A stretch of DNA of 64,000 nt from Kribbella catacumbae DSM 19601 (GCF_000372465.1 NZ_AQUZ01000014.1:3443-67442); one strand, 5' to 3'; counted from the stretch's first letter, positions 9,739-18,794 are shown. Notes: generated from the sequence alone by a model not told the origin. A program made the numbers and translations.

Positions 9739-11322
9739 ATGACAACGACCTCTTCGCCCACGCCGGTTCCGGCTGAAGATGAGGCCGCTCCGATCGCCCA
9801 GCTCACGCCGCGGCAGACCGTGCAGGCGATCTCCGGCCTGATGATGGGGATGTTCGTCGCCATCCTGGCGGGCACCGTGGTGTCGACCGCGCTGCCGCGG
9901 ATCATCCACGACCTGGGTGCCAGCCAGTCGTCCTACACCTGGGTCGTCACCCTGGAGCTGCTCGCGATGACGGCCACGGTGCCGTTGTGGGGCAAGCTGG
10001 CCGACCTCTACAACAACAAGCTGCTGGTCCAGTTGTCGCTGGGCTTCTTCGTGGTCGGCTCGGTCGTGGCCGGGCTCGCCCCGAACATCGAAGTACTGCT
10101 GGGCAGCCGGGTCCTGCAGGGGCTCGGCGCCGGTGGCCTGACCGCGCTGGTGCAGATCGTGATGGCGGCGATCATCCCGCCGCGCGAGCTCGGCCGGTAC
10201 TCCGGCATCTTCGGCGCGATCTTCGCGTCGGCGACCGTCGGTGGACCGTTGCTCGGTGGCTTCCTGGTCGACTCGCCGCTGGGCTGGCGGGCCTGCTTCC
10301 TGGTCGGCGTGCCGTTCGTGCTCGCGGCGATCGTCCTGCTGCAGCGCACGCTGAAGCTGCCGACCGTACGCCGCGAGGTGAACATCGACTGGTGGGGTGC
10401 GTTCCTGATCACCGCCGGGGTGAGCACGCTGCTGGTCTGGTCTTCGTTTGCCGGGAGCAAGTTCGAGTGGGCTTCCGGTTGGAGCTTCGTACTGGTCGCG
10501 GTGGCCCTGGCGGCGCTGGTGGCCGCGGTTCTGGTCGAGCGGCGGCACCCTGAGCCGATCATCCCGATGGACCTGTTCCGCAACCGCACGGTGACCCTGT
10601 CCATCGTCGCCAGCGCGCTGGTCGGGGTGGCGATGTTCGGTGGCTCGGTGTTCCTGGCGCAGTACTTCCAGATCGCGCAGGGCTACTCGCCGACCAAGGC
10701 CGGGCTGATGAGCCTGCCGATGATCCTGGGCATGATGGTCGCCTCCACGATCGCGGGTGGGCTGATCACGAAGTACGGCAAGTGGAAGATCTACCTGGTG
10801 GTCGGGAGCATTCTGCTGCCGATCGGGCTGGCCCTGTTCGGCACGATCGACGCGCACACGTCGAAGTACATGCTGTGGGCCTTCATGATCGTGCTCGGTG
10901 TTGGCATCGGTCTGGTGATGCAGAACCTGGTGCTGGCCGCGCAGAACGACGTACCGGCTCGGGAGCTGGGTGCGGCGACGTCGGCGGTGAGCTTCTTCCG
11001 CAGTATGGGTGGAACCATCGGGGTCAGCGTGCTCGGGGCGATCCTGGCGAACAAGGTCACCGAGACCTTGAACCCGGGTGGGGCGTCGGGTGGCAGCAGT
11101 GCGGTGCCGAATGTGGCGGAACTGCCGGAGCAGGCGCGGGTGGCGGTCGAGAACGCGTACGGCGCTGCAACGGCGGACCTGTTCATGATGTCGGTGCCGT
11201 TCGCGGTGCTGGCTCTGCTCGCCGTTCTCTTCATCAAGGAGAAGGCGCTGCTGACCACCAGCGGCGCCGAGCGCCGGGCCGAGGAAGAGGCCGCCGGCAA
11301 GCTGGTGCAGGACGACGTCTGA
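9739..11322 (+). CDS. DHA2-type (EmrB/QacA) 14-helix MFS drug exporter
   Basis: 527 residues. The first helix region is [34 protein letters not shown], followed by the DHA2 motif [23 protein letters not shown] and the antiporter motif C region [25 protein letters not shown] near residue 180. Spacing of hydrophobic stretches fits 14 transmembrane helices. It is a proton-driven exporter of hydrophobic compounds. It follows tetR on the same strand, which makes TetR control likely. The nearby cholesterol oxidase suggests, but does not show, that a steroid-like or polyene compound could be the inducer or substrate. Confidence 0.85.
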   Translation: MTTTSSPTPVPAEDEAAPIAQLTPRQTVQAISGLMMGMFVAILAGTVVSTALPRIIHDLGASQSSYTWVVTLELLAMTATVPLWGKLADLYNNKLLVQLSLGFFVVGSVVAGLAPNIEVLLGSRVLQGLGAGGLTALVQIVMAAIIPPRELGRYSGIFGAIFASATVGGPLLGGFLVDSPLGWRACFLVGVPFVLAAIVLLQRTLKLPTVRREVNIDWWGAFLITAGVSTLLVWSSFAGSKFEWASGWSFVLVAVALAALVAAVLVERRHPEPIIPMDLFRNRTVTLSIVASALVGVAMFGGSVFLAQYFQIAQGYSPTKAGLMSLPMILGMMVASTIAGGLITKYGKWKIYLVVGSILLPIGLALFGTIDAHTSKYMLWAFMIVLGVGIGLVMQNLVLAAQNDVPARELGAATSAVSFFRSMGGTIGVSVLGAILANKVTETLNPGGASGGSSAVPNVAELPEQARVAVENAYGAATADLFMMSVPFAVLALLAVLFIKEKALLTTSGAERRAEEEAAGKLVQDDV

Positions 11323-11345
11323 GACCGGCCTGGCAAGCTGGACGC

Positions 11346-11645
11346 ATGATCGTTGCATTCAGCATCAGCCCGGCTGCCGGGGACGAGACCGGTGGCGTGA
11401 GCGAGGCGGTCGCCGAGGCGATCCGCGTCGTTCGCGCCTCCGGGCTGCCGAACGAGACCAACGCGATGTTCACCAACATCGAGGGGGAGTGGGACGAGGT
11501 GATGGCGGTGGTGAAACAGGCCGTCGAGGTTGTCACCGCCGTCTCACCTCGCGTCGGCCTGGTCTTGAAGGCAGACATCCGCCCCGGCTACACCGGCCAG
11601 CTCACCGCCAAGGTCGAGCGGATAGAGCAGGCGCTCGCGGATTGA
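11346..11645 (+). CDS. MTH1187/YqgV-type thiamine-binding protein
   Basis: A 99-residue cytoplasmic protein with the ferredoxin-like fold signature of the DUF77/MTH1187 family: [51 protein letters not shown]. Family members form tetramers and several bind thiamine between subunits. Length is typical. It follows the exporter gene by 23 bases and its stop codon directly abuts the stop codon of the convergent SDR gene with no gap. Its role here is unclear; a thiamine-binding or regulatory role is inferred from the family only. Confidence 0.75.
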   Translation: MIVAFSISPAAGDETGGVSEAVAEAIRVVRASGLPNETNAMFTNIEGEWDEVMAVVKQAVEVVTAVSPRVGLVLKADIRPGYTGQLTAKVERIEQALAD

Positions 11646-12389
11646 TCAGTGTGAGTTGAGCATTGCGAGCGTCTGCTCGTAGCGGTTCTCGCGTTCGGCA
11701 TCGCGCAGGACGCCGACTCGCTGGACGGCGATCTCGCCTGCGTCGGGGTGGTCCGCGAGCAGACTCATCGTCTCGGTGAGGTACTCGTCGAGGGGCATCG
11801 CGCGGTCGTCGTTCTCCTGGTTCATCAGGGCGGTTTGGACGGCGGGCGGGATCACTTCGATGACCTGGATGCCGGTGCCGGTCAACTGGATCCGCAGGCT
11901 CTGGGTGTAGCTGTGGATGGCCGCCTTCGTCGCGTTGTACGTCGGCGTGATCGCGAGCGGCACGTACGCCAGACCCGATGACACCGTCAGGATCGCGGCG
12001 TCCGGCTTGTCCGCGAGGAACGGCACGAACTGGGTGACCGTACGGATCGTGCCGAGCAGGTTCGTGGTGATGATCGCCTCGGCCGTCTTCAGGTGCTCCG
12101 GGTCCAGCAGGTTCTCGGGCTGCATGATTCCGGACATCGTCATGACGGCGTTCAGGTCGGGGTATCGGGTGGTGACGTCGTCGAAGGCTGCCTGGATCGA
12201 CGCGGGGTCGTCGACGTCGAGGACGACGGTGTCGATGCCCGGGTGCTCGACCGCGATCTGGTCCAGCAGCTCCTTGCGACGGCCGCCGATGATCACCTTG
12301 TTGCCGGCCTCGCGCCAGCACAACGCCAGGCCCAGCCCGAGACCCGAAGTACCGCCGGTGATGAAGATCGTGTTCCCTGTCGTTTTCAT
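11646..12389 (-). CDS. Short-chain dehydrogenase/reductase (DltE-like)
   Basis: 247 residues with all SDR landmarks: the nucleotide-binding ITGGTSGLGLGLAL near residue 10, the catalytic Ser in LTVSSGLAYVPL, and Tyr/Lys in PTYNATKAAIHSYTQSL, then VIEVIPPAVQTALM. The GRR after strand two suggests NADP preference. The closest style is the group annotated DltE/YueD-like in actinobacteria; the substrate is unknown. It is divergent from the XRE regulator gene, 99 bases apart, an arrangement often seen when the regulator controls the dehydrogenase. Confidence 0.85.
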   Translation of the reverse strand: MKTTGNTIFITGGTSGLGLGLALCWREAGNKVIIGGRRKELLDQIAVEHPGIDTVVLDVDDPASIQAAFDDVTTRYPDLNAVMTMSGIMQPENLLDPEHLKTAEAIITTNLLGTIRTVTQFVPFLADKPDAAILTVSSGLAYVPLAITPTYNATKAAIHSYTQSLRIQLTGTGIQVIEVIPPAVQTALMNQENDDRAMPLDEYLTETMSLLADHPDAGEIAVQRVGVLRDAERENRYEQTLAMLNSH

Positions 12390-12488
12390 GGCTCCAGCTT
12401 TGGCCGGAGCTGAGCGGGCAACCAGGCCCCGCTCAGCCACTGCTCGGCGAACCATGGCTAACGCGGCGAACTGCTGAAGAATGGGTTC

Positions 12489-13358
12489 ATGGACTACGAG
12501 GAACTGTCGGACTTCCTGCGCAAGCGTCGCGAGGCGTTGCAGCCCGAGGATGTCGGGCTGCCTCGCGGGCGTAGGCGGCGGACGCCGGGGTTGCGCCGCG
12601 AGGAGGTCGCGGCCCTGGCCGTCATGTCCACGGACTACTATGGTCGGCTCGAGGGCGGGCGCGGTCCCCAGCCGTCGACGGAGATACTGGCGGCGATCGC
12701 TCGCGCCCTGCGGCTGACACTGGATGAGCGGGACCACCTGTATCTGCTGGCCAGGCACGGAGTTCCGCCACGAACAGCAGGCGGCGACCACGTCAGCCCG
12801 GGGCTGCAGCGGATCATGGACCGGCTGGCAGACACCCCCGCCCAGGTGTTCAACCGGCTTGGCGAGACGTTGCTGCAGACGCCTGCGGACGTGGCCTTCG
12901 AGGGTGAGCTGACGAACTTCGAGGGACACGAGCGAAGCGGCGTCTACCGGTGGTTCCTGACCGAGGGTGGCCGGGATCTGTACGCCGATGAAGCGGTGCG
13001 CGCCCAGCACAGCCGGGTCCTGGTGGCGTCGCTGCGGTCCGCGTACGCCGTCGACGGAGAGAGATCGCCGGCGGGCCGGCTCGTTCGCGCGCTGCTCGAC
13101 GAGAGCGCGGAGTTCCGCCGGCTGTGGGAAGTGCACGAGGTGGGGATCCGGCACGGCATCAAGAGGTTTGTGCACCCGGTGGTCGGCGGGCTCGAGTTGC
13201 ACTGCCAGCTGCTCGACGACTTGGAACAGCAGCAGACGTTGCTGGTTTTCACCGCCGCTCCGGGCAGTGTGAGCGCCGAGCGGCTCGAGCTCCTGTCCGT
13301 GATCGGCAGTCAGCGACTGCTCGGCGACCGGATGGGTGTCCCGACCGACAGGACATAG
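12489..13358 (+). CDS. XRE-type regulator with MmyB-like ligand-binding domain
   Basis: 289 residues. The N-terminal helix-turn-helix (about 5-80) contains FLRKRREALQPEDVGLP, then TPGLRREEVAALAVMSTDYYGRLEGGRG, the classic signature of the MmyB-type regulators that flank SDR genes. The rest is the PAS-like MmyB domain (CDLLAWN-like region replaced by TPAQVFNRLGETLLQTP) and ends in LLSVIGSQRLLGDRMGV. It probably controls the divergent SDR gene. The last six codons and the stop lie inside the left arm of the 23-bp inverted repeat at 13337-13359, so the element has set the C-terminus of this protein. Confidence 0.85.
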   Translation: MDYEELSDFLRKRREALQPEDVGLPRGRRRRTPGLRREEVAALAVMSTDYYGRLEGGRGPQPSTEILAAIARALRLTLDERDHLYLLARHGVPPRTAGGDHVSPGLQRIMDRLADTPAQVFNRLGETLLQTPADVAFEGELTNFEGHERSGVYRWFLTEGGRDLYADEAVRAQHSRVLVASLRSAYAVDGERSPAGRLVRALLDESAEFRRLWEVHEVGIRHGIKRFVHPVVGGLELHCQLLDDLEQQQTLLVFTAAPGSVSAERLELLSVIGSQRLLGDRMGVPTDRT

Positions 13359-13438
13359 TGCCTGTGTGGCGGTCGGCCGCCGCCTTCTTGAGCGTGGCGC
13401 CCGGCCGAACGGTCGACTATGTCCTGTCGGTCGGGACA
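13337..13438. repeat. Palindromic element with 23-bp perfect inverted ends
   Basis: The 23-base arm at 13337-13359 (begins TGTCCCGACCGACAGG) is repeated exactly in reverse complement at 13416-13438. The 56-base interior can pair partly (GGTCGGCCG against CGGCCGAAC). At 102 bp and without a gene, it looks like a miniature inverted-repeat element or a large bidirectional terminator between the regulator and the convergent symporter gene. It overlaps the regulator's coding end. Confidence 0.75.
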
Positions 13439-13500
13439 AGCGGCGTCAGGAGAGCCCAGGCACTGGACGGTGAAGGCGGCGACGAGGCCTGATCCTCGGG

Positions 13501-14388
13501 TCAGCTCGTACCTAGCCGGCTTTTGTCCGTGGTTGACCGGCGGCTGAGGTAGAAGGCGAAGGCTGCGGTGGGGATGAACATGACGATGCCGTAGATGGCT
13601 ACTGGGATGGCCATCTCGCTGTTGCCAAGCAGGGAAGGGCTGAGGGCGATGGTGAGCGCCAGGGTGGCGTTGTGGATGCCGATCTCCATCGAGCAGGCGA
13701 TGGCCTGGCGCTCACCGAGCTTGGCCAGCTTCGGGACGACGTACCCGAAGGCGAGGCTGAGGATGTTCAGCAGGACTGCGATCACGCCGACGGCCGCGAG
13801 GTAGTCGAGGAAGTTGTCGCGTTCGGTGTAGATCGCGGCGAAGACCACCAGGGCCAGGACGAGGATCGAGCCGAGCTTCACCGGGCGGGACATCCGCTCG
13901 GCGAAGTCCGGCTTCTTGTTGCGGAGCAGCATTCCCAGCGCGACCGGGACCAGCACGATCGCGAAGACCTGCAGCATCTTCGCCGGTTGCAAGCCGATCT
14001 CGCCGTCGCCGACGAAGTGCGCGAGCGACAGGTTGACCACGATCGGCAGGGTGATCACGGCGAGGACCGAGTTCACCGCGGTCAGCGTCACGTTGAGCGC
14101 GACATCGCCGCCGGCCAGGTGGCTGAAGAGGTTGGCCGTGGTGCCGCCGGGGGAGGCCGCCAGCAGCATCATCCCGACGGCCAGCGCGGGAGCCAGGTCG
14201 AAGAGCTTCACCAGACCGAAGCAGATCGCCGGCAACAGGAGCACCTGGGTGCCCAGTGCAACGATGACGGCCCGGGGCATCCGCAGTACCCGGGTGAAGT
14301 CGGCGACCGTCAGGGTCAGGCCGAGCCCGAGCATGATGATCGCGAGGGCGATCGGCAGCAGCACCGAGGTGAGTACAGAGTCGTTCAT
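13501..14388 (-). CDS. Bile acid:sodium symporter family transporter (BASS)
   Basis: 295 residues with nine or ten hydrophobic segments. Signatures of the BASS/ASBT fold are visible: LGLGLTLTVADFTRVLRMPRA, the sodium-site region LLAASPGGTTANLFSHLAGGDVALNVTLTAVNSVLAVITLP, and SMEIGIHNATLALTIALSPSLLG near residue 240. Members co-transport organic anions (bile acids, pantoate, pyruvate, sulfated steroids) with Na+. The substrate cannot be told from sequence. The ATG at 14388 starts the first helix. It is divergent from the secreted Asp-box protein gene. Confidence 0.85.
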   Translation of the reverse strand: MNDSVLTSVLLPIALAIIMLGLGLTLTVADFTRVLRMPRAVIVALGTQVLLLPAICFGLVKLFDLAPALAVGMMLLAASPGGTTANLFSHLAGGDVALNVTLTAVNSVLAVITLPIVVNLSLAHFVGDGEIGLQPAKMLQVFAIVLVPVALGMLLRNKKPDFAERMSRPVKLGSILVLALVVFAAIYTERDNFLDYLAAVGVIAVLLNILSLAFGYVVPKLAKLGERQAIACSMEIGIHNATLALTIALSPSLLGNSEMAIPVAIYGIVMFIPTAAFAFYLSRRSTTDKSRLGTS

Positions 14389-14476
14389 CGTTTGCTGCTC
14401 CTTCTGAAATGGATGCTCAGAGTGACAGTGGCCGGAGGTCTCGGCAAGACCTCGCCTTTGTATTACGTTTCCGGGC

Positions 14477-15556
14477 ATGAAGACCCTGCGCATCGCCGCC
14501 CTCGCGGCTGGAGTTTTGCTGGCCATGTCCCAGCTCGTACCGGCCCAGGCGGCCGGCCACCCTGAGCCGAAGTACAAGTGGGATGTGAAACCGACCGGGA
14601 GTACGTCGCAGTTCCGCGGGCTGGCCGCGGTCAGTGCGGACGTGGCGTGGGTCGCGGGGAGTAACGGGCAGGTACTGCGAACCGTTGACGGTGGCAAGCA
14701 GTGGCAGAACGTCAGCCCGCCCGGCCAGACGCTGCTGTTCCGTGACGTCGAGGCCTTCGACGCGCAGCGTGCGGTGATCCTCGCGATCGGGTCCGGCGAG
14801 GACTCGCGGATCTTCCGGACCGCTGACGGCGGCAAGACCTGGACGGAGACGTTCCGCAACACCGACCCGGTCGCGTTCTATGACTGTCTTGACTTCAACA
14901 ACGGGCGTGATGGGCTCGCGCTGAGCGACCCGGTCGACGGGAAGTTCCGGATCGCGGCCACCTCCGACGGCGGCAAGTCCTGGAAGGTCCAGTCGACCAA
15001 GGGCATGCCGGCGGCGTTGCCGGGTGAGTTCGCCTTCGCGGCGAGCGGGACCTGCCTGGTCGCCGGCCCGGGCCAGACCGCGTGGTTCGCGACCGGCGGC
15101 GGGGACAGGCCGCGGGTGTTCCGGACCAGCAACGGCGGCCGGACCTGGAAGGTGACCGACTCGCCAATGGCCAGTGGGGCGGCCGCCGGGATCTTCAGCC
15201 TGGCGTTCCGCGGACCGCTCTTCGGGGTCGCTGTCGGCGGTGACTTCCTGAAGCCGACCGAGGCGATCAAGGCTGCCTCGATCACGTACGACGGTGGTCG
15301 CAGCTGGAAGCTCGTCCCGGCCGACAAGGCGCCGAAGGGGTATCGCAGCGGTTCAGCCTTCGTGCCGTGGACGCCGGCCACCGTGGTCGCGGTCGGCCCG
15401 TCCGGTAGCGATGTGAGCCTCGACGGCGGTCGCAGCTGGTCGCAGTTCTCCGACGCGAACCTCGACAGCGTGGAGTGCGCCGGCCACGGTCCCAAGGCGG
15501 CATGCTGGGGCTCGGGCGCGAAGGGTCTGGTCGTTCGGCTGGCCCAAGGCCACTAA
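14477..15556 (+). CDS. Secreted YCF48/Asp-box beta-propeller protein
   Basis: 359 residues. A signal peptide (MKTLRIAALAAGVLLAMSQLVPAQAAG) precedes repeated blades with Asp-box turns: TVDGGKQW, TADGGKTW, TSDGGKSW, TSNGGRTW, TYDGGRSW and SLDGGRSW, about six or seven in all. Such propellers occur in sialidase-like and photosystem-assembly-like (YCF48) proteins. No sialidase catalytic Tyr/Glu pair or RIP motif is evident, so a binding or scaffolding role is more likely. A strong hairpin follows the gene at 15568-15608. Confidence 0.7.
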   Translation: MKTLRIAALAAGVLLAMSQLVPAQAAGHPEPKYKWDVKPTGSTSQFRGLAAVSADVAWVAGSNGQVLRTVDGGKQWQNVSPPGQTLLFRDVEAFDAQRAVILAIGSGEDSRIFRTADGGKTWTETFRNTDPVAFYDCLDFNNGRDGLALSDPVDGKFRIAATSDGGKSWKVQSTKGMPAALPGEFAFAASGTCLVAGPGQTAWFATGGGDRPRVFRTSNGGRTWKVTDSPMASGAAAGIFSLAFRGPLFGVAVGGDFLKPTEAIKAASITYDGGRSWKLVPADKAPKGYRSGSAFVPWTPATVVAVGPSGSDVSLDGGRSWSQFSDANLDSVECAGHGPKAACWGSGAKGLVVRLAQGH

Positions 15557-15567
15557 GCCGCGAATTC

Positions 15568-15608
15568 AGCTGGCCGACACCCGTCTGTCGTGCGGGAGTC
15601 GGCCAGCT
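15568..15608. terminator. Strong hairpin after the Asp-box protein gene
   Basis: AGCTGGCCGAC pairs perfectly with GTCGGCCAGCT, extended by CCCG/CGGG after a one-base mismatch, leaving a 9-base loop. It begins 12 bases after the stop codon. No T run follows, as is common in high-GC actinobacteria. Confidence 0.7.
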
Positions 15609-15625
15609 CTGGACAGGATGAAGGC

Positions 15626-16456
15626 ATGCGCAAACTTCCGAAGCGACTGCTGGCTACCTGCGTGGGGCTGCTGATGGTGTTGCCGACGGCTGCCGCCGCG
15701 AATCCCGGGCACGAGGACAACCGGCCGGGTCGCCCGCTGAAGGTGATGACCTACAACATCCACCACGGCGCGGGTACCGACGGCGTACTGGATCTCGAGC
15801 GGATCGCGCTGGTGATCGAGAAGGCCGGCGCGGAGGTGGTCGGGCTGCAGGAGGTCGACAACCACTGGAGCGAGCGCAGCAAGTGGGAGAACCAGGCGGC
15901 GTGGTTCGCGAAGCGGCTGAAGATGCACTATGCCTACGCGGCGAACCTCGACCTGCCGCCGCTCAACCCGGGTGAGCCCCGTCGGCAGTACGGCACGGCG
16001 GTGCTGTCGAAGTACCCGATCAAGTCCTTCAAGAACACCTTCCTGCCGCGCTACCCGGCCGGTGAGCAGCGTGGGCTGGCGGTGGCGACGATCAAGGTGC
16101 GCGGAGTCGACCTGCGGTTCGCGAACACGCACCTGACCCACAACAACAACGAAGAGCGGCTCGAGCAGTCGAAGAAAGTGGTCGAGCTGCTGGCCGGCTC
16201 GAAGACCGCGACGATGCTCGTCGGTGACCTGAACGCTCGCCCGACGACGCCGGAGATCACCATGCTGACCGAGGTCTGGCCCGACACCTGGGACGCGGTC
16301 GGGGCCGGCCCCGGCTACACCATCCCGGTCGAGAACCCGACCGCCCGGATCGACTACCTCCTGCACTCCGCGAAGATCCGGCCGACCGGCGCCGAGGTGA
16401 TCAGTACCAACGCCTCCGACCATCTCCCGGTCACCGGCAGCTACGTCCTGCGGTAA
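15626..16456 (+). CDS. Secreted endonuclease/exonuclease/phosphatase family protein
   Basis: 276 residues. A signal peptide ending TAAAANPG is followed by the EEP domain: MTYNIHHGAGTDGVLDLERIALVI (Asn), VVGLQEVD (metal-binding Glu), RFANTHLTHNN (His), LVGDLNARPTTPEI (Asp/Asn) and the C-terminal SDHLPVTGSYVLR (Asp-His). All catalytic positions of the DNase I/exonuclease III superfamily are intact. Members of this subgroup are secreted phosphodiesterases acting on nucleic acids, sphingomyelin or inositol phosphates; which applies here is open. A hairpin terminator with a short T run follows. Confidence 0.85.
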   Translation: MRKLPKRLLATCVGLLMVLPTAAAANPGHEDNRPGRPLKVMTYNIHHGAGTDGVLDLERIALVIEKAGAEVVGLQEVDNHWSERSKWENQAAWFAKRLKMHYAYAANLDLPPLNPGEPRRQYGTAVLSKYPIKSFKNTFLPRYPAGEQRGLAVATIKVRGVDLRFANTHLTHNNNEERLEQSKKVVELLAGSKTATMLVGDLNARPTTPEITMLTEVWPDTWDAVGAGPGYTIPVENPTARIDYLLHSAKIRPTGAEVISTNASDHLPVTGSYVLR

Positions 16457-16472
16457 TTCTCAGCTCCACCAG

Positions 16473-16508
16473 ACCGGCGTCCACCTGTGGAAGGTGGGCG
16501 CCGGTTTT
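16473..16508 (+). terminator. Rho-independent terminator
   Basis: ACCGGCGTCCACC pairs with GGTGGGCGCCGGT (one G-T pair) around a 7-base loop and is followed by TTT. It begins 17 bases after the stop of the phosphodiesterase gene. Confidence 0.75.
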
Positions 16509-16620
16509 GCCGCGCGCGAATTACAAGCTTGTAGTTTGTCAAGCCGACACGCACGTGCAACAAAGTTATTAGTGTGAAAGGTGTTCCCAATGGGGCTGTA
16601 GGCAACTAGTGTCACGTATG

Positions 16621-16669
16621 TGGTCCAGCAGGACCAAAAGATCACGAACCCTGGGGAAGGGGTTCGTGA
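16621..16669 (+). promoter_or_regulatory. Double hairpin in the 5' leader of the NlpC/P60 gene
   Basis: TGGTCC-AGCA-GGACCA forms a 6-bp stem with a tetraloop at 16621-16636. TCACGAACCC and GGGTTCGTGA form a perfect 10-bp stem at 16642-16669, ending just before the GGAAAGG ribosome binding site at 16674-16680. The placement suggests mRNA-level control. Actinobacterial NlpC/P60 genes are often under a c-di-AMP riboswitch, but I could not match this leader to that consensus. Confidence 0.5.
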
Positions 16670-16690
16670 CCGGCGGAAAGGTTGAACCCG

Positions 16691-18115
16691 ATGCGGACGC
16701 CCTCCGGGGCCACGTCCGGCAAGCGGGACACGGGCACTGGGAAGACCGGTAGAGCACTGCTCTCCGGAGTGCTCGCGGTCTCCTTGGCCGGCACTATGGC
16801 CCTGATCACCGTTCCGGCCCAGGCTGATCCCAAGCCGCCGGTCATTCCGTCTCAGTCCACTGTCGACGCCGCGAAGAAGGCGGCCGCCGCGAAGGCCGCC
16901 CAGGTGGCCGCGATCGAGCAGCAGCTCGCCGGCGCGAGTGCCCGGCTCGAGCAGCTCGGTCTCCAGGCGGCCAAGGCCGGCGAGATCTACAACGGCGCGA
17001 TGTACCGGCTTCAGCAGGCGCAGGGCGAGGCCAAGGCCGCCGCGGACCGGGCCGCCAGAGCCGAGAAGACCTTGACCGCCCAGCGGCAGCAGATCGGCCG
17101 CTTTGCGGCAGCGTCGTACCAGGGTGGCGGTGACCTCGCCAAGATCGGGCCGCTGTTCACCGCGGAAGGTCCGCAGCAGCTGCTCGACTCCGCCGGTGCT
17201 GCTCGTTCGGTGTCGCAGGCGATGCAAGGCTCGTACCTGCGCTACACGGCGTCGCAGGTGGTCAGCAACGCCTTCAAGATGCAGAAGGATCAGGCCGTCA
17301 CCAAGGTGAAGGCCGCGAGCGACGAGGCAGCGAAGGCCAAGGCGGCCGCTGAGGCAGCGGAGGCCGAGCAGCGGGCGGCGGTCACGTCGATCGGCGTACA
17401 GCGCAAGCAGCAGATCGCTCAGCTCGCCACCTTGCGCAACACCTCGGTCAAGGTGGCCGAGCAGCGGCAGCGCGGGCTGGAAGAGCTGGCCCGGCAGCGG
17501 GCCGCGGCGCTGGCCGCGAAGAAGGCGGAGGAGCTGCGCAAGCGGATCGCCGCCCGGGAAGCCGCCGACCGTGCTCGCGAAGCCCGGGAGGCTCGCGAAG
17601 ATGCCGCCCGGGAGGCTCGCGAGGAGGCCGCCCGGAAGGAACGCGAGGAGAAGAACGACAAGAACGACAGCAAGAAGCCGCCGAAGAAGCACCGGCCCGA
17701 CAAGGGCACCGGCGGAAAGCGGGACGATGGTGGCTCCGGGCGCAACTCGCGCGGCGCCCGAGCCGCCATCGACTTCGCGCTCTCGCAGCTGGGCGACCCC
17801 TACATCTGGGCGGCGGCCGGTCCGAACGCCTGGGACTGCTCGGGTCTGACGATGGGCGCTTGGAAGCGCGGCGGAGTTCAGTTGCCGCACTACAGCGTCG
17901 CGCAGTACGAGCAGGTCAAGCACATCTCCGAGGACGAGCTGCGGCCCGGCGACCTGATCTTCTGGTCCGAGGTCGCGGGCGACCCCGGCAGGATCTTCCA
18001 CGTCGCGATGTACCTCGGCGGTGGCCGGATGGTGCACGCGCCGCGGGCCGGCCGGCCGGTGACGATCGACAGCGTCTACTACTGGGAGACACCAGACTTC
18101 TTCGGCCGGCCCTGA
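16691..18115 (+). CDS. Secreted NlpC/P60 peptidoglycan endopeptidase (RipA-like)
   Basis: 474 residues: a signal peptide ending VPAQADP near residue 45, a long coiled coil (about 55-350) rich in Ala/Lys/Glu with EAREARED repeats, a Lys/Pro-rich linker, then the NlpC/P60 domain. Catalytic Cys is in AWDCSGLTMGAWKRGG and His in GRIFHVAMYLGGGRMVHAP. This architecture is that of RipA-type DL-endopeptidases that cut peptide stems at the septum, with the coiled coil acting as regulator. The ATG at 16691 is chosen for its GGAAAGG nine bases upstream; a TTG at 16682 is too close. The 5' leader has two hairpins. Confidence 0.9.
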   Translation: MRTPSGATSGKRDTGTGKTGRALLSGVLAVSLAGTMALITVPAQADPKPPVIPSQSTVDAAKKAAAAKAAQVAAIEQQLAGASARLEQLGLQAAKAGEIYNGAMYRLQQAQGEAKAAADRAARAEKTLTAQRQQIGRFAAASYQGGGDLAKIGPLFTAEGPQQLLDSAGAARSVSQAMQGSYLRYTASQVVSNAFKMQKDQAVTKVKAASDEAAKAKAAAEAAEAEQRAAVTSIGVQRKQQIAQLATLRNTSVKVAEQRQRGLEELARQRAAALAAKKAEELRKRIAAREAADRAREAREAREDAAREAREEAARKEREEKNDKNDSKKPPKKHRPDKGTGGKRDDGGSGRNSRGARAAIDFALSQLGDPYIWAAAGPNAWDCSGLTMGAWKRGGVQLPHYSVAQYEQVKHISEDELRPGDLIFWSEVAGDPGRIFHVAMYLGGGRMVHAPRAGRPVTIDSVYYWETPDFFGRP

Positions 18116-18177
18116 GCACGGGCCGCCGGCCCATCGTGAGGCAGTACAGCGTGAGGCAGCTCAGCTCGTGAACGACT

Positions 18178-18400
18178 AGACCAGCCGGTGTCCGCCCGTC
18201 GGCGCGCAGGACGGTGTGAGTGATGAACGCTTTGCGTGGCTTGGGGATGATCGCGTCCGCGATGTCCTGGATCCGGACGGGTGGCAGGCGGCGCGCCATC
18301 GCGGCTGGTGTCGTTTTACCCGCGACCACCCAGCCCGGCGAGCTGGCGTTGACCCACAGTGGCGCCAGTTCGCTCTCGGACCGGGCGGCGCCGACGTCGT
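18178..18400 (-). pseudogene. Possible SDR oxidoreductase remnant
   Basis: In one minus-strand frame a protein-like stretch appears: TTPAAMARRLPPVRIQDIADAI and IPKPRKAFITHTVLRADGRTP. This resembles the C-terminal segment of short-chain dehydrogenases (LQPEDIADAV...PRRVAINEVLVRP). There is no Rossmann N-terminus and no start codon with a binding site. It looks like a decayed fragment; the match is weak. Confidence 0.35.
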
Positions 18401-18424
18401 ACTCACTGATCGGTTGGTAGAGGC

Positions 18425-18765
18425 TTAGGTCATCGCGATCAGGCGGCCGAGGTTGGTGCGGCTGTCGAGCACCTTGTGGAGCTGGCTGACCTCGGCGAGA
18501 GAGAACTGGGTGTGCGTGACGGGGCGGAGTGCGCCGGACCGCTAGAGGCGGGCGACTTGGGCGATGTCGGCTTTCGCTTCGGCCGGGCGGGCGGCTCGCC
18601 AAGCGAGCATGGAGACGCCGGTGACGGACTTCAGGCTGAAGAGGCTGCTCGCGGGGACCGTTGGGAGTTCGCCGCTGATCGCGCGTACGTGACCATCCGG
18701 CCGAGTGGTGCGAGTGCCTGCAGGCCTTGGTCGAAGGTCTTGCCGCCGCCCCGATCGCAGGCTCC
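18425..18765 (-). pseudogene. Zinc-type alcohol dehydrogenase/quinone oxidoreductase remnant
   Basis: Two minus-strand frames together read as the C-terminal third of an MDR-family oxidoreductase: GGGKTFDQGLQALAPLGRMVTYA, then after a frameshift ISGELPTVPASSLFSLKSVTGVSMLAW, then an in-frame TAG, then SGALRPVTHTQFSLAEVSQL and HKVLDSRTNLGRLIAMT with a natural stop. A frameshift, a nonsense codon and loss of the cofactor-binding domain show decay. It lies next to the palindromic element at 18833-18944 and a 24-bp tandem repeat. Confidence 0.7.
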
Positions 18766-18794
18766 TCCGTCGCCCCGATCGCAGGCTCCTCCGT
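18747..18794 (+). repeat. 24-bp tandem duplication
   Basis: Two exact adjacent copies of a 24-base unit beginning CGCCCCGATCGCAGG, plus four bases of a third. It falls in the decayed oxidoreductase region and probably arose by slippage. Confidence 0.8.

Noticed and set aside
9733..11358. 541-codon open frame opposite the DHA2 exporter
   Set aside because: His/Gln/Arg-rich antisense shadow of a clear 14-helix transporter.
16510..16690. c-di-AMP (ydaO) riboswitch before the NlpC/P60 gene
   Set aside because: The hairpins are real but I could not find the conserved core words of that riboswitch, so it is reported only as a leader structure.
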